A stretch of 64,000 nt of DNA from Nakamurella antarctica (GCF_003860405.1 NZ_CP034170.1:1302001-1366000); one strand, 5' to 3'; numbered from the stretch's first letter, positions 9,148-19,024 are shown. Translations and numbers: made by a program. Notes: generated by a model not told the origin, from the sequence alone.

Positions 9148-11019
9148 GTGGCAACACCGGCCGGGCAGTTCCGACCATGGCGACTGATCATGAGCTTCAT
9201 CGTGATCACCCTTGGTCTATATTCATTGGTTTTCTTCACAGCTGGATCCAATTCCCCCAAGCTGGGAATTGATCTCCAGGGCGGAACGCGGATCATTCTG
9301 ACCGCGCAGACCGGTGATAAGACCACCCCGGATCGCAACTCGATGGCCTTGGCTCGGGATATCCTCGAGCGCCGCGTCAATGGCTCCGGTGTGGCCGGCG
9401 CGCAGGTCCAGATAGACGGCGCCAACCAACTCGTGGTGACCGTTCCCGGCACCGAGGATCTGAGCAACCTGACGCGTAGCGCGCAGCTCAACTTCCGTCC
9501 GGTCGTCGGGCAGGGCCTCTCGGCCAGCTTCGCTCAGCAGGCTCAGGCCAGTGCTGGCGCAACTGCACCCGGGACTCAGGCACCTGCGTCGGCCGATGTT
9601 TCGGGCGCAGCCACCGTCGGATCGGACCCCGCGAGCGCACCCGCCACCACCAGCGCCCCTGCAGAGACCGCAGCGCCCAGCAGCCAGGGCTTGCGCAACC
9701 CCTACATGGCCGCCCGGACCAGCGAAAGCGGCGCAGTTCCGTCTGATGCAGCTGTCACTTCTGGCACTGGCGCCGCTGTCACTTCTGGCGCCGCTGTCAC
9801 TTCTGGCGCCGCTGGCACCGACGCCGCTGGGGCCAGCGCTCCTGTGGCAACCGGTACCGAAGCCGCCGCCGCTCCCAAGTCCGTGGACTTGCCTGTCGGC
9901 GGCGATCCGAACAACCCCACGCAACCCGCAAGTTCGGTAGCCGGCGACTGGGCTCCCTGGATCACTGCGGCGACCACAGCTATTCAATCCGGCGGCTTGT
10001 CGTGTGAGCAGCTGGCGCCCTACGAAGGAATCGATGATCCTGCGAAGCCGCTGATCGCCTGCGACTCCAAAGGCGTCTACATTTACCTGCTGCAGGCCAC
10101 CATCATCCCGGGTAGCGAAATCAAGTCGGCTACTTCGTCCCTGAGCCCGGTAGACGGCTGGACAGTCAGCCTTGACTTCAAGACCACGGGCTTCAACAAC
10201 TGGGCCGCTTACACCACCGCCAACATCGGCAAGCAGGTTGCGTTCGCCCTCGACGGCCGCATCGTGGTGGCACCCCGAATTAACAGCGCCATCACCACTG
10301 CCACCGCCATCACCGGCAGCTTCACACAAGCCGAGGCCGTCGACTTGGCGAACTCGCTGAAGTACGGCGCGCTCCCGCTGGCATTCGAACGGTCATCATC
10401 CGACAGCGTTTCCGCCGAGCTCGGGCTCGAGTATCTGAAAGCTGGCTTGATCGCTGGCGGTATCGGTTTGCTGCTTGTGGTGCTGTACTGCCTGATCTAC
10501 TACCGCCTGCTGGGCGTCATCACCATCCTTTCGTTGCTGCTCTCATTCGGGCTGGTGTACGCGGTTCTGGTCCTGCTGGGCCGTTGGATTGGTCTGGCAC
10601 TGGATATGTCCGGTGTCGCTGGGTTGATCATCGCGATTGGTATCACCGCTGACTCGTTTGTCGTTTATTTTGAGCGAATAAAAGACGAAGTCCGGGAGGG
10701 GCGGACGTTCCGCTCCGCGGTGCCTCGCGGGTGGGCCAGGGCAAAGCGGACCATTCTTTCCGCGGATGCCGTCTCGTTCCTTGCAGCGGCGATCTTGTAC
10801 GCATTGGCGGTCGGTGAGGTCAAGGGCTTCGCCTTCACCCTCGGGCTGTCCACAGTCCTCGACCTGGTGGTCGTGTTCTTGGTAACGCACCCGCTGGTGG
10901 CGCTTGCCTCCGGCAACAAGATCTTCGCTTCACCGCGGTGGTCTGGCCTTGGCGCGGTCGCTGCAGCCGGTAACCGGTTGCGCGTCAACCAATCCAAGCT
11001 CGTCAAGAAGGAGGCCTGA
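9148..11019 (+). CDS. secD: Protein translocase subunit SecD
   Basis: 623 aa. First membrane helix at about residues 12-30, then the P1 head starting GIDLQGGTRIIL, and five more helices in the last 200 residues including GVAGLIIAIGITADSFVVYFE, a SecD hallmark. The GTG start at 9148 is preceded by GAGGAGAT. Residues about 125-255 are an Ala/Thr/Ser/Pro-rich insertion typical of actinobacterial SecD but here with an internal direct repeat (9751-9816). SecDF uses the proton gradient to pull proteins across the membrane. Confidence 0.96.
   Translation: MATPAGQFRPWRLIMSFIVITLGLYSLVFFTAGSNSPKLGIDLQGGTRIILTAQTGDKTTPDRNSMALARDILERRVNGSGVAGAQVQIDGANQLVVTVPGTEDLSNLTRSAQLNFRPVVGQGLSASFAQQAQASAGATAPGTQAPASADVSGAATVGSDPASAPATTSAPAETAAPSSQGLRNPYMAARTSESGAVPSDAAVTSGTGAAVTSGAAVTSGAAGTDAAGASAPVATGTEAAAAPKSVDLPVGGDPNNPTQPASSVAGDWAPWITAATTAIQSGGLSCEQLAPYEGIDDPAKPLIACDSKGVYIYLLQATIIPGSEIKSATSSLSPVDGWTVSLDFKTTGFNNWAAYTTANIGKQVAFALDGRIVVAPRINSAITTATAITGSFTQAEAVDLANSLKYGALPLAFERSSSDSVSAELGLEYLKAGLIAGGIGLLLVVLYCLIYYRLLGVITILSLLLSFGLVYAVLVLLGRWIGLALDMSGVAGLIIAIGITADSFVVYFERIKDEVREGRTFRSAVPRGWARAKRTILSADAVSFLAAAILYALAVGEVKGFAFTLGLSTVLDLVVVFLVTHPLVALASGNKIFASPRWSGLGAVAAAGNRLRVNQSKLVKKEA
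9751..9816 (+). repeat. In-frame short direct repeats in secD
   Basis: GCTGTCACTTCTGGC begins at 9751, 9775 and 9793 (steps of 24 and 18 bases), giving AVTSG repeated three times in the exported linker of SecD. It keeps the frame. Confidence 0.8.
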
Positions 11020-11021
11020 TC

Positions 11022-12347
11022 ATGGGTATCGATCCCACCAAGGAGGACTTCAGTATCACCTCCGCCGGTTCAGAGGTGAGAGCCACCGGCCCCGCTCCTT
11101 TACCGGTGGGGTTCATCGCCCGGCTTTCGACGGGCACCGGCGCTTTCAATATCTTGGGCAAGCGGCGTTATTACTACATCATCGGAGTCGCCATGGCAGC
11201 TCTGGCGATTTTGCTGATCCTGGTGCGAGGATTCAACCTCGGCATTGATTTTGAGGGCGGCACCAAGCTGCAGTTCCCACCCGGAAATTCCACGACCACC
11301 CAGCAGGTCACCGATCTCGTCGCCGATAGCGTTGGTATCAAAGATGCCACCGTGCAGACCGTGGGCACCGGCACTGCCTCGGTGATTCAGGTCCGCGTCA
11401 AGACGCTGTCAGCTGATCAAATCGTGGCGGTAAAACAAGCTCTGACCGCCTCCTTCGGAATCGCCGAAAATCAGGTGTCAGATTCAGCCGTCTCCGAGAC
11501 CTGGGGCGGCGAGATCTCGCAGCGAGCGTTGATCGCTCTCATCGTGTTCCTTGTGGTCGTCTCGCTGTTCCTCTGGATCAGGTACGAGAAGCGCGTGGCC
11601 GTCGGGGCCGTTGTCTCTGTCCTTCACGATTTGCTCGTCACCGCCGGTGTGTACGCATTGGTCGGCTTCGAGGTCACGCCGGCAACCGTGATCGGTCTGC
11701 TGACGATCCTCGGGTTCTCCCTGTATGACACCGTTGTCGTGTACGACAAGGTGCAGGAGAACACCAAGGGCCTTACCAGCCTGATCCGCCGCAACTATTT
11801 GGAAGCGTCGAACCTGGCGATCAACCAAACCTTGATGCGGTCGATCAACACCACCATCATCGCGCTGCTGCCCGTCGGCGGTCTGCTGGTCGCGGGCGTA
11901 GTGATTCTGGGCTCTGGAACCTTGAAGGACCTCGCGCTGGTGCAACTCGTCGGCATGATCGTGTCTGGTTACTCCTCGGTCTTTATCGCCGTCCCGTTGG
12001 CCGTTGACCTGAAAATGCGTGACCCGTTGATCAAGGCGCACACCGCTCGGGTGGCTGCCAAGCGCAAGTCGGAGGGACTCGTCGTTGATGCTGACGGCGA
12101 CCTCATTGGCCGGGTAGCGGTGCCGGCGAAAGCGCACTCCACAGGCGCGAAGTCCGCCAGCGGTCCGGCGGCAGGCTCGGTAGCGCTGCTGGAGCGCGAA
12201 ACGGATTCGGGTGCAGCGGCTGGTACCCCTACCGCGGCGTCCACGAAAACAGCTCCGCTCCAGTCGGGCCAGGCACCTCGACCCGGCGTCAAGCCGCAGC
12301 GGCCCAGCGGCAAGGGACAACGTCCCGCTGGCAAACGATCTCGCTGA
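11022..12347 (+). CDS. secF: Protein translocase subunit SecF
   Basis: 441 aa, two bases after secD. It has a first helix near residue 48-66, a GIDFEGGTKLQF P4-type motif and five further helices including GLLTILGFSLYDTVVVYDKV, the SecF signature. The last 110 residues are a basic, Ala/Pro/Gly-rich cytoplasmic tail, longer than in enterobacteria but common in actinobacteria. Partner of SecD and YajC. Confidence 0.96.
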   Translation: MGIDPTKEDFSITSAGSEVRATGPAPLPVGFIARLSTGTGAFNILGKRRYYYIIGVAMAALAILLILVRGFNLGIDFEGGTKLQFPPGNSTTTQQVTDLVADSVGIKDATVQTVGTGTASVIQVRVKTLSADQIVAVKQALTASFGIAENQVSDSAVSETWGGEISQRALIALIVFLVVVSLFLWIRYEKRVAVGAVVSVLHDLLVTAGVYALVGFEVTPATVIGLLTILGFSLYDTVVVYDKVQENTKGLTSLIRRNYLEASNLAINQTLMRSINTTIIALLPVGGLLVAGVVILGSGTLKDLALVQLVGMIVSGYSSVFIAVPLAVDLKMRDPLIKAHTARVAAKRKSEGLVVDADGDLIGRVAVPAKAHSTGAKSASGPAAGSVALLERETDSGAAAGTPTAASTKTAPLQSGQAPRPGVKPQRPSGKGQRPAGKRSR

Positions 12348-12350
12348 CCT

Positions 12351-12923
12351 ATGACGCATAGCAGCCCAGCTCCCACGCGCGCGGAGCTGTTGGGCTCTGC
12401 CGTCACCGCTCTCGAGCAGCTGACGCGTGTGGTGTCGGATTTTCCCAGCGCCGGTGTGGTGTTTCGTGACATCACTCCGGTCCTGGCCGACCCTGGGGGG
12501 CTGATGGCGGTGACTCAGGCACTCTCGGTAGCCGTGACTCAACCCTTCGACCTCGTCGCCGGCCTCGATGCCCGCGGGTTCTTGTTGGGCGCGGCTGTTG
12601 CAGTGCACACAGGCTGCGGGGTACTTGCAATCCGCAAGGCTGGCAAACTCGCCGGCGCCGTCATCGGGAAGGACTACTCACTCGAGTACGGGACGGGTCG
12701 ACTCGAGTTGCATCCCGACGACGTCCCCGCTGGCGCCCGTGTTCTGGTCGTCGATGACGTCCTTGCGACCGGGGGAACCGCCGCGGCCGCCTGTTCGCTG
12801 CTGATCCAGGCAGGCGCGAGGATTGCTGGTGTTGCTGTCGTGATGGAACTCGTCGACCTAGGCGGACGCGCCCGGGTGGAGGCCGCCACGGACGCTCCGG
12901 TGGTCGCCATCTGTGCGCTGTAG
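12351..12923 (+). CDS. apt: Adenine phosphoribosyltransferase
   Basis: 190 aa. It salvages adenine with PRPP to AMP. The motif VLVVDDVLATGGTAAAA (PRPP loop) is at about residues 124-140; FPSAGVVFRDITPVL and LDARGFLLG are typical of APT. It starts three bases after secF, within the secDF-apt-rel block seen across actinobacteria. Confidence 0.94.
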   Translation: MTHSSPAPTRAELLGSAVTALEQLTRVVSDFPSAGVVFRDITPVLADPGGLMAVTQALSVAVTQPFDLVAGLDARGFLLGAAVAVHTGCGVLAIRKAGKLAGAVIGKDYSLEYGTGRLELHPDDVPAGARVLVVDDVLATGGTAAAACSLLIQAGARIAGVAVVMELVDLGGRARVEAATDAPVVAICAL

Positions 12924-13046
12924 CCGCTGCCCACTATCGTCATCCGGCCGTAACGCCCGGCGACTATGATTAGCCGTAGCCAACCCCGCCGTAGCCTGAG
13001 TCTGTGCGGCGCGATCCGGTCTAGCGCGTAACAGAGGGAGGGCCCG

Positions 13047-15395
13047 TTGAGTTCAGACGTCGCGGGCGTGGAAAAGACCATGCTGGATGGCGCCGATGTC
13101 GGCGCGGACCCGGTGATGCCTGAGCCTGTACCGGCAACTCCTGAGACCATCTCTGCCACGCGGCGGGTGCGAAACCGACTCACCCGCCGGATGAGCGGCC
13201 AGCGACTGGCTTCCGGTCCGACTACGGTCTTGGAACCCTTGTTTGCGGTGCATCGGTCCTACCACCCAAAAGCTGATCTGAAGCTGCTCCAACGGGCTTA
13301 CGAAGTTGCAGATGAGGCGCACAACGGTCAGTTCCGGAAGTCGGGCGACCCTTACATCACCCACCCTCTCGCGGTAGCAACCATTTTGGCCGACCTGGGC
13401 ATGGACACCACGACTGTGGTGGCGGCGTTGCTGCATGACACGGTGGAGGACACGCCGTACAGCCTCGAGCAGGTGACGGCGGACTTCTCCGCTGAAATAG
13501 CGCATTTGGTCGACGGGGTGACCAAGCTGGACAAGGTCAACTTCGGTGAGGCAGCCGAAGCAGAAACCATTCGCAAGATGGTGATCGCCATGGCGCGGGA
13601 TCCCAGGGTCCTCGTCATCAAACTCGCTGACCGCCTGCACAACATGCGGACGATGCGATTTCTGGCACCGGAGAAGCAGGCGAAGAAGGCTCGCGAGACC
13701 CTGGAAGTGTTAGCGCCGCTGGCGCATCGGCTCGGGATGGCCACCATCAAGTGGGAATTGGAGGATCTAGCGTTCGCGATCCTGCACCCGAAACGCTATG
13801 GCGAAATTGTCCGACTTGTTGCTGATCGTGCGCCGTCGCGGGATACGTATCTAGCGACCGTGACCTCGCAGCTGTCGATGGAGATGAGTACCGCAAAGAT
13901 CACCGCGGAGATCGTAGGCCGCGAAAAGCACTACTACTCGATTTACCAGAAAATGCAGGTCCGCGGCCGCGACTTCGACGAGATCCACGACCTCGTTGCG
14001 GTCCGAATTCTGGTTGGATCGCTGCGGGAATGTTACGCGGCCATGGGGGTGGTGCACGCGCTGTGGCAGCCCATGCCGGGGCGGTTCAAGGACTACATCG
14101 CGCAACCTCGGTACGGGGTGTATCAATCGCTGCACACCACGGTGATCGGCCCCGGCGGCAAGCCGCTGGAGGTGCAGATCCGGACACACGAAATGCACCA
14201 CACAGCCGAATACGGGATTGCTTCGCACTGGCGGTACAAGGAGACTCGAGGCACCCATCAGGGCGGCGCCGCTGGTGTCGACGAGATGGCATGGATGCGA
14301 CAGCTGCTCGATTGGCAGCGGGAGGCGGGCGACCCGGGGGAGTTCCTTGACAACCTGCGCTACGAAATGGCGTCCCGCGAGATCTTCGTCTTCACTCCCA
14401 AGGGCGACATCATCACGTTGCCCGCCGATTCGACACCTGTGGACTTGGCGTATGCCGTCCACACCGAAGTCGGCAACAGGTGCATCGGCGCCAAGGTCAA
14501 TGGCCGGTTGGTGGCGTTGGAGCGCACTCTCGACAACGGGCAGATCGTCGAAATTTTTACATCGAAGGCCGTCGGTGCCGGACCGAGCAGGGATTGGCTG
14601 AACTTCGTCGTCTCCTCGCGAGCGAAGAATAAGATTCGGCAGTACTTTGCCAAGGAACGCCGCGACGAAGCGATTGAGGCTGGCAAAGAAGGCATCACCA
14701 AAGCCTTCCGGCGCGCTGGGTTGCCGGTACAGCGAATGATTTCCCACGACAGCCTCGCGGCTGTTGCTCATGAGTTGGGCTACCGCGATATCGCGGCGCT
14801 TTACGCTGCAGTTGGCGAAAGTCACGTAGCAGCAACCACTGTCGTTTCCAAGGTTGTGTCAATGCACGGCGGGGCCGAAGAGGCCGGCGAAGAAATGGCC
14901 GAAAGGTCGGCGCCGCTGCGCCCGCGTCGCAGCACTGCCGTCGGGGATGCCGGCGTGCTCGTCAAGGGTGTATCCGACTTGCAGGTCAAGCTTGCTCGGT
15001 GTTGCACCCCGGTGCCCGGCGACGAGATCTTGGGCTATATCACCAAAAGTGGAGCGGTGTCGGTTCACCGCGAGGATTGCACCAACGCCGAGTTCTTGCA
15101 GGGCGCGCCCGAGAGGCTGATCCCGGTTGAATGGGACCCTAGTTCGGCCTCTGTGTTCTTGGTGGCCATCCAGGTGGAGGCCCTCGATCGGCACCGGTTG
15201 CTTTCCGATATCACCAAGACTTTGGCGGATGAGAAAGTCAACATCCTGTCTGCGAACCTTCAGATGACGAAGGACCGGATGGCGATCACCAAGTTCTCCT
15301 TCGAGATGGCCGATCCCAAACATTTGGGCCATCTCTTGCGAGCCGTCCGCGGGGTCGAGGGCGTCTACGACGTGTACCGGGTCACCAACGCCTAA
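13047..15395 (+). CDS. rel: Bifunctional (p)ppGpp synthetase/hydrolase Rel
   Basis: 782 aa. TTG start after GAGGGAGGG. HD hydrolase domain with LLHDTVEDT near residue 130-140; synthetase domain with [21 protein letters not shown] (the RXKD form found in bifunctional enzymes), then TGS ([11 protein letters not shown]), a zinc-finger region ([13 protein letters not shown]) and an ACT domain at the C-terminus. It makes and degrades the alarmone in the stringent response. Distal gene of the secDF-apt-rel block, with 123 bases between it and apt that may hold a promoter (TATGAT at 12965). Confidence 0.96.
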   Translation: MSSDVAGVEKTMLDGADVGADPVMPEPVPATPETISATRRVRNRLTRRMSGQRLASGPTTVLEPLFAVHRSYHPKADLKLLQRAYEVADEAHNGQFRKSGDPYITHPLAVATILADLGMDTTTVVAALLHDTVEDTPYSLEQVTADFSAEIAHLVDGVTKLDKVNFGEAAEAETIRKMVIAMARDPRVLVIKLADRLHNMRTMRFLAPEKQAKKARETLEVLAPLAHRLGMATIKWELEDLAFAILHPKRYGEIVRLVADRAPSRDTYLATVTSQLSMEMSTAKITAEIVGREKHYYSIYQKMQVRGRDFDEIHDLVAVRILVGSLRECYAAMGVVHALWQPMPGRFKDYIAQPRYGVYQSLHTTVIGPGGKPLEVQIRTHEMHHTAEYGIASHWRYKETRGTHQGGAAGVDEMAWMRQLLDWQREAGDPGEFLDNLRYEMASREIFVFTPKGDIITLPADSTPVDLAYAVHTEVGNRCIGAKVNGRLVALERTLDNGQIVEIFTSKAVGAGPSRDWLNFVVSSRAKNKIRQYFAKERRDEAIEAGKEGITKAFRRAGLPVQRMISHDSLAAVAHELGYRDIAALYAAVGESHVAATTVVSKVVSMHGGAEEAGEEMAERSAPLRPRRSTAVGDAGVLVKGVSDLQVKLARCCTPVPGDEILGYITKSGAVSVHREDCTNAEFLQGAPERLIPVEWDPSSASVFLVAIQVEALDRHRLLSDITKTLADEKVNILSANLQMTKDRMAITKFSFEMADPKHLGHLLRAVRGVEGVYDVYRVTNA

Positions 15396-15617
15396 AGGCG
15401 TGAATGCCTGAATGCGTGGTCTCGTGTCGTGGCTAGAGCGGCAGTGATGTTTTCTTGATGAGGAATAGATAGCGGGTTGCTGCTGGTGCAGTGCCGCTGG
15501 TCGTGACCCTCGACTTCTGACCTGCGATTTCTGGTTAATCCGCGCTGGCGTGACGGTTATGGATGACCTGCCCTGTGAGCTTCGGGAATCAGCGGCATAC
15601 GCCAGCTCCGGATAACC

Positions 15618-15642
15618 ACCTCCCGTCAGAATGGCGGGAGGT
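15618..15642 (-). terminator. Stem-loop at the 3' end of the DUF222/HNH gene
   Basis: ACCTCCCG at 15618-15625 pairs with CGGGAGGT at 15635-15642 over the last codons and stop of the minus-strand gene. There is no clear U-run, so termination is uncertain. Confidence 0.35.
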
Positions 15643-17569
15643 CATATTCACACTTTGCGAGTTGGTGCTGTGTGGACTGTTCCTCACTCACCGGTTTGGT
15701 CCCGACGATGGTCGCCTCCGCTTCGGCTCCACGCTCGTCAGTAGCTGCGTTGGCACTTTTGGCGTGCAGGGGCAGTGTGTTGGGGAGGGTGGTGTTCCAG
15801 TCGTGGGGGTGGCTGGTGTGGGTGTGTCCGGTGGGGGTGGTCCAGTTCAGGGTGTGGTCGTGTTGGTGTTGGACGGTGTGGGTGGTGCGGTGTTTGGTGA
15901 GGTGATGGGTTCGGCAGAGGCTGGCGAGGTTGCAGGGGCAGGTGGGGCCGCCGTTGTCATTGGTGGGGGTCCATGGCTTTTGGTGGTCGATGTCGTTTTT
16001 GGTGGCTTTGCGGTTGCATCCGGGGTAGCGGCAGGTGTGGTCTCGGGTTTTGATGAATTTGTCGACTGTGGTGGTCGGGTATCTGACGGTGCGGCCGAGG
16101 TCGAGGAGGGTGCCGCAGTTGTTGAGTGCGAGGACGGTGATGGTGGCTGCTGATGCGGCGATGGCTCTGGACATTCCAGCGGGGAGGTAGCCGTAGTTGT
16201 CGAGGTGTCCTGGGTTGTTTGCCAAGGCAGCGAGGGTGTCGAGGTTGAGGGTGATCTGTAGGGACGGTGGTGGTCGTAGTGGTCGCCATATGGGCGTGGC
16301 TGTCCCAGGATTCGGGGTCGGGTCTGGGGCTGATGGGGCTGGGATTGGTGTGGCGGGGGTTGGTGCTGGTGGGGTTGGTGCTGGTGTGGCTGGGGCGGTT
16401 GATCTGGTCTTTTTGCGCTGATTTGATTCGGTGCCGGTTTGCGAGACAGGTCTTGGTTTGGGCTCAAGGTTGGCGGCGGGTGTGGGGTTCGGCGCTGGGC
16501 CAGATTCGGTGGGTTTTTTCCGAGGTGTTTCTCGTTCGGTCCTTGCCTGCTGACCTGTCGCCTGCAGATCTGTTGTGGTGCTGTCGGTTTCACCGGTCGG
16601 TGTTGTTGTCTTTGGTTTTGGGGTTGGTGGGGTTTGGGTGGTGAAGGGGAGGAGGTTGATGGTGCCGGTGTCGGCGATGTGGTTGATGAGGTCGCTGAAT
16701 GCGTCTGCGCGGTGTTCGCCGATGCCGCGCAGGGGGGTGGCCGGCGTGTCGGCACCGTCGCTCACGTTGCTGGTGGTGGTGGTGTGGGTGCGTTCGTGGC
16801 TGTAATTGTGATCGGCGAGGGTGTTGATGAGGTGGTAGGCGGTGGCGGCGTCTTGGGCGGGTAGGAGTGCCCAGAACTTGGCGAGGCCGTATTTGTCGGG
16901 TGTGATGCCGATGGTGCGGTTATGGCTGGCTTGTTCGTAGAGAGTTTCGGCGGTGTGGGGGTCGAGGTTGATGACGATGCGGTCGATGAGGTGTCGTAGT
17001 TTCGCCGGTGGGAGTTGGGTGCCGGTGGCGAGGAGGTGGTTTTCGGCGGTGCGTTTGTGGGTGGGGCTGAGGGTGGCGGTGCCTTCGGCGATGAGGGCGG
17101 CGCGGTAGCTGTCTATTTTTCCGGTGGTGAGTGCGGTGAGGGTGGCGGGGAGTTGGGTGACGATGGTGTGGGCGGCGTCGACTTTGATTTGCGCGGTGAT
17201 GCTGGCGATGGTGAGGGCTGGGGCGAGTTGGATGGCGGTGAGTCGGCGGCATTGTTCTTCGATTTTGGTGCGGAGCAGTTCGGGGTGGTTGCGTTCGAGC
17301 TTTTCGAGGTTGAATGCGGTGTGGGCGGCGAGCATGTCGATGGCTTCGTCGCGGGTGGTGACGCGGTCGGGTTTTGCTGCCTCGTGGAGGACTTTGTGCT
17401 GGAGGGCTTGGGTCCAGGAGGCGAGGCGGTTGAGTGCGACGGCGGCGTCGATGAGCTCGGTGGGGGTGGCGTTGGGAAGGTTGAGGGTGTGCAGCGTGGC
17501 GGCCAGTTCAGGTCCGGGTGCGGCGTTCAAGTCGCCTGGTGCTGGGTTGCCGCTGTGCATGTCTGTCAC
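15626..17569 (-). CDS. DUF222 and HNH endonuclease protein (13E12-type)
   Basis: 647 aa. The N-terminal two thirds contain a DUF222 helical region (residues about 20-300), then a long Thr/Pro/Lys-rich low-complexity linker (about 310-430), a second conserved DUF222 block, and a C-terminal HNH nuclease: CRYPGCNRKATKNDIDHQKPW, then GGPTCPCNLASLCRTHH, with four metal-binding cysteines. This is the family of the mycobacterial 13E12 repeats, often present in several copies and DNA-damage inducible. A LexA box lies 25 bases upstream of the start. The coding strand is strikingly C/A-rich (plus strand G/T-rich), unlike neighbours. Function is unknown; a repair or mobile-DNA role is inferred. Confidence 0.88.
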   Translation of the reverse strand: MTDMHSGNPAPGDLNAAPGPELAATLHTLNLPNATPTELIDAAVALNRLASWTQALQHKVLHEAAKPDRVTTRDEAIDMLAAHTAFNLEKLERNHPELLRTKIEEQCRRLTAIQLAPALTIASITAQIKVDAAHTIVTQLPATLTALTTGKIDSYRAALIAEGTATLSPTHKRTAENHLLATGTQLPPAKLRHLIDRIVINLDPHTAETLYEQASHNRTIGITPDKYGLAKFWALLPAQDAATAYHLINTLADHNYSHERTHTTTTSNVSDGADTPATPLRGIGEHRADAFSDLINHIADTGTINLLPFTTQTPPTPKPKTTTPTGETDSTTTDLQATGQQARTERETPRKKPTESGPAPNPTPAANLEPKPRPVSQTGTESNQRKKTRSTAPATPAPTPPAPTPATPIPAPSAPDPTPNPGTATPIWRPLRPPPSLQITLNLDTLAALANNPGHLDNYGYLPAGMSRAIAASAATITVLALNNCGTLLDLGRTVRYPTTTVDKFIKTRDHTCRYPGCNRKATKNDIDHQKPWTPTNDNGGPTCPCNLASLCRTHHLTKHRTTHTVQHQHDHTLNWTTPTGHTHTSHPHDWNTTLPNTLPLHAKSANAATDERGAEAEATIVGTKPVSEEQSTQHQLAKCEYDLPPF

Positions 17570-17593
17570 CCCCCGGTAACGATTGCCCCTGTG

Positions 17594-17609
17594 TCGAATA
17601 TATGTTCGA
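17594..17609. promoter_or_regulatory. LexA (SOS) box of the DUF222/HNH gene
   Basis: TCGAATATATGTTCGA has perfect TCGAA/TTCGA arms and matches the TCGAAC-N4-GTTCGA pattern at 11 of 12 defined positions. It is 25-40 bases before the start codon at 17569, where repressor would block transcription. Confidence 0.75.
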
Positions 17610-18064
17610 TTCTACCTCTTGAACACGGGAAATGATTTCCATCATAAGAGTGATGAGGGAATGCACTCCGAAGGCTACAGATTCAAGTCCGGATCGAAAC
17701 TAATCGAGCTCAGAGAGATCTGCAGGGCGCTCATTGGCGTGATGTTGTGATTCGTCGCCACGTTCGTTCGCAGTGCATGAGAGCAGTGCCTGAGTTTCGC
17801 AGTGCCTGGGTTTCGCAGTGCATGAGAGCAGTGCGTGCGTCGAGCAGGGGCCGACGAGAAAGCGTCATTGTTGATGCCACGCAGTCCACAACCCGATCCC
17901 ACGCAGGCCACAAGCCGAGCTAGCACCAGATGAGCAGCAGCGCGGGCGCTGGTAGGACCCGCAGATCCACAGCGTCGTCACCTGAGGCTGCCAAGCCAGC
18001 GCAGAAGGGGGAGAGCGCAGGTGAAAGCGGCATGCGTGCAGCTTTCATCGGCCCCCGTGACAGC
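17610..18064. other. Non-coding stretch between HNH gene and cyclophilin gene, with short repeats
   Basis: About 455 bases without a convincing gene. It holds the repeat cluster at 17767-17834 and a looser pair of ACGCAG...CCACAA motifs at 17879-17913. Open frames on either strand here (for example minus 17675-17926) have no ribosome binding site and consist mostly of the repeat. Confidence 0.6.
17767..17834. repeat. Interspersed direct repeats, 23-bp unit twice
   Basis: A 23-base sequence starting TTCGCAGTGCATGAGAGCAG occurs at 17767-17789 and again, identical, at 17812-17834. Between them TTTCGCAGTGCCTG is repeated in shortened form. Spacing is irregular and units are few. Confidence 0.8.
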
Positions 18065-19024
18065 TCAGCCAGAGGAGCTTGTCGTCGATACTGCGGGCTC
18101 CGACGTGACGGGCCGCTCGGTCAACGAAGGATCGACCGACAATTCGGCAGCCGACGTCGTAGGTGCCGGAACGGCAGTGGCGACAACCGAATCCTCCGGC
18201 ACGGCGAAAGTTTTGATCTCGACGGCCTCAGCTGGCGCATCCTTCAACCCGTTGGGACCAGCCTTCGTGCCCTTCTCTGCTATTGCGGAAATCACCGACA
18301 ACCCTGCAGCGTCAACGGTTCCGATCTTGGTAAAGGCATCCTTGGCAATGGTGGAGTCGCCGTAAACGATGAAGAACTGGGAACCGTTCTCGCCGCCTCC
18401 AGCATTTGACAGTGCGACGGTGCCTACTGCGTAGGCAGGCCCAGCGGCGGTGGCGTCAGCGGCCGGTGCAGCTGTTTCCAGCGCGTACTGGAAACCCGGT
18501 CCGCCTCGCCCAGTCTTCGACGGGTCACCACATTGCAAAACCTTGAGGTCGTCATAGTCGGTCAGGCGCCAGCATTCGGTGTCGTTGTAGAAGCCTTGCG
18601 TCGCCAGTGAAATCACGGCATTGACGCCGCACGGAGCCAAAGCCCGATCCAAGGTGACGGGGATCACGCCGGAGCCGAGTGTCAGAGTGGCGTCCACAGT
18701 CCCCGTGACCGCCGGGTCCGTGTTTGTCGGAGCCGATACCGCCTTGACTGGGCCTTCCGTCGAGTTCGGGTAAGAACACGGGGCGGCTGCCTTCGGGGCT
18801 GATCCGGAAGCCCCGTCAGAGGTGGTGGTCGCCGAAGAGGCCTGCGTATCGGAGGTTCCCCGCGCAGTGGCAAACCAGATCACGCCTGCGACAACCACAA
18901 CCGCGCCGATGACGCCTGCCACCAAGTTCCGCTGATGCCTGGAGCGGGAACGCTCGGAGCGATTAACGAGCTGATGCTCCAGCTTGCGCTTCGCGGCTTC
19001 TCGGCGTTGTTGGTTCGTCGACAC
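18065..19024 (-). CDS. ppiB: Cyclophilin-type peptidyl-prolyl isomerase, membrane-anchored
   Basis: 319 aa. A GTG start follows AGGAGG. Basic N-terminus, one membrane helix at about residues 33-52, a Ser/Thr-rich linker, then a divergent cyclophilin domain (about 105-275: TLDRALAPCGVNAVISLATQGFYNDTECWRL, GFQYALE, SNAGGGENGSQFFIVYG). The fold faces outside the membrane. The C-terminal 40 residues are low-complexity Ser/Thr. The order Rel-PPI-hydrolase-HisS equals Rv2583c-Rv2580c of M. tuberculosis. Some arginines of the catalytic site look changed, so activity may be weak. Confidence 0.9.
   Translation of the reverse strand: MSTNQQRREAAKRKLEHQLVNRSERSRSRHQRNLVAGVIGAVVVVAGVIWFATARGTSDTQASSATTTSDGASGSAPKAAAPCSYPNSTEGPVKAVSAPTNTDPAVTGTVDATLTLGSGVIPVTLDRALAPCGVNAVISLATQGFYNDTECWRLTDYDDLKVLQCGDPSKTGRGGPGFQYALETAAPAADATAAGPAYAVGTVALSNAGGGENGSQFFIVYGDSTIAKDAFTKIGTVDAAGLSVISAIAEKGTKAGPNGLKDAPAEAVEIKTFAVPEDSVVATAVPAPTTSAAELSVDPSLTERPVTSEPAVSTTSSSG

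Noticed and set aside
9223-10329. 368-codon minus-strand frame
   Set aside because: Antisense to secD and made of Gly/Ser/Arg repeats that mirror the SecD linker.
15563-17635. Several Gly/Val-rich plus-strand frames
   Set aside because: They mirror the DUF222/HNH gene; composition follows from its strand bias.
17767-17834. Possible CRISPR array
   Set aside because: Only two full units, unequal spacing, repeated rather than unique spacers and no cas genes nearby.
17675-17926. 83-codon minus-strand frame
   Set aside because: No ribosome binding site; most of it translates the short direct repeats (HCSHALR twice).
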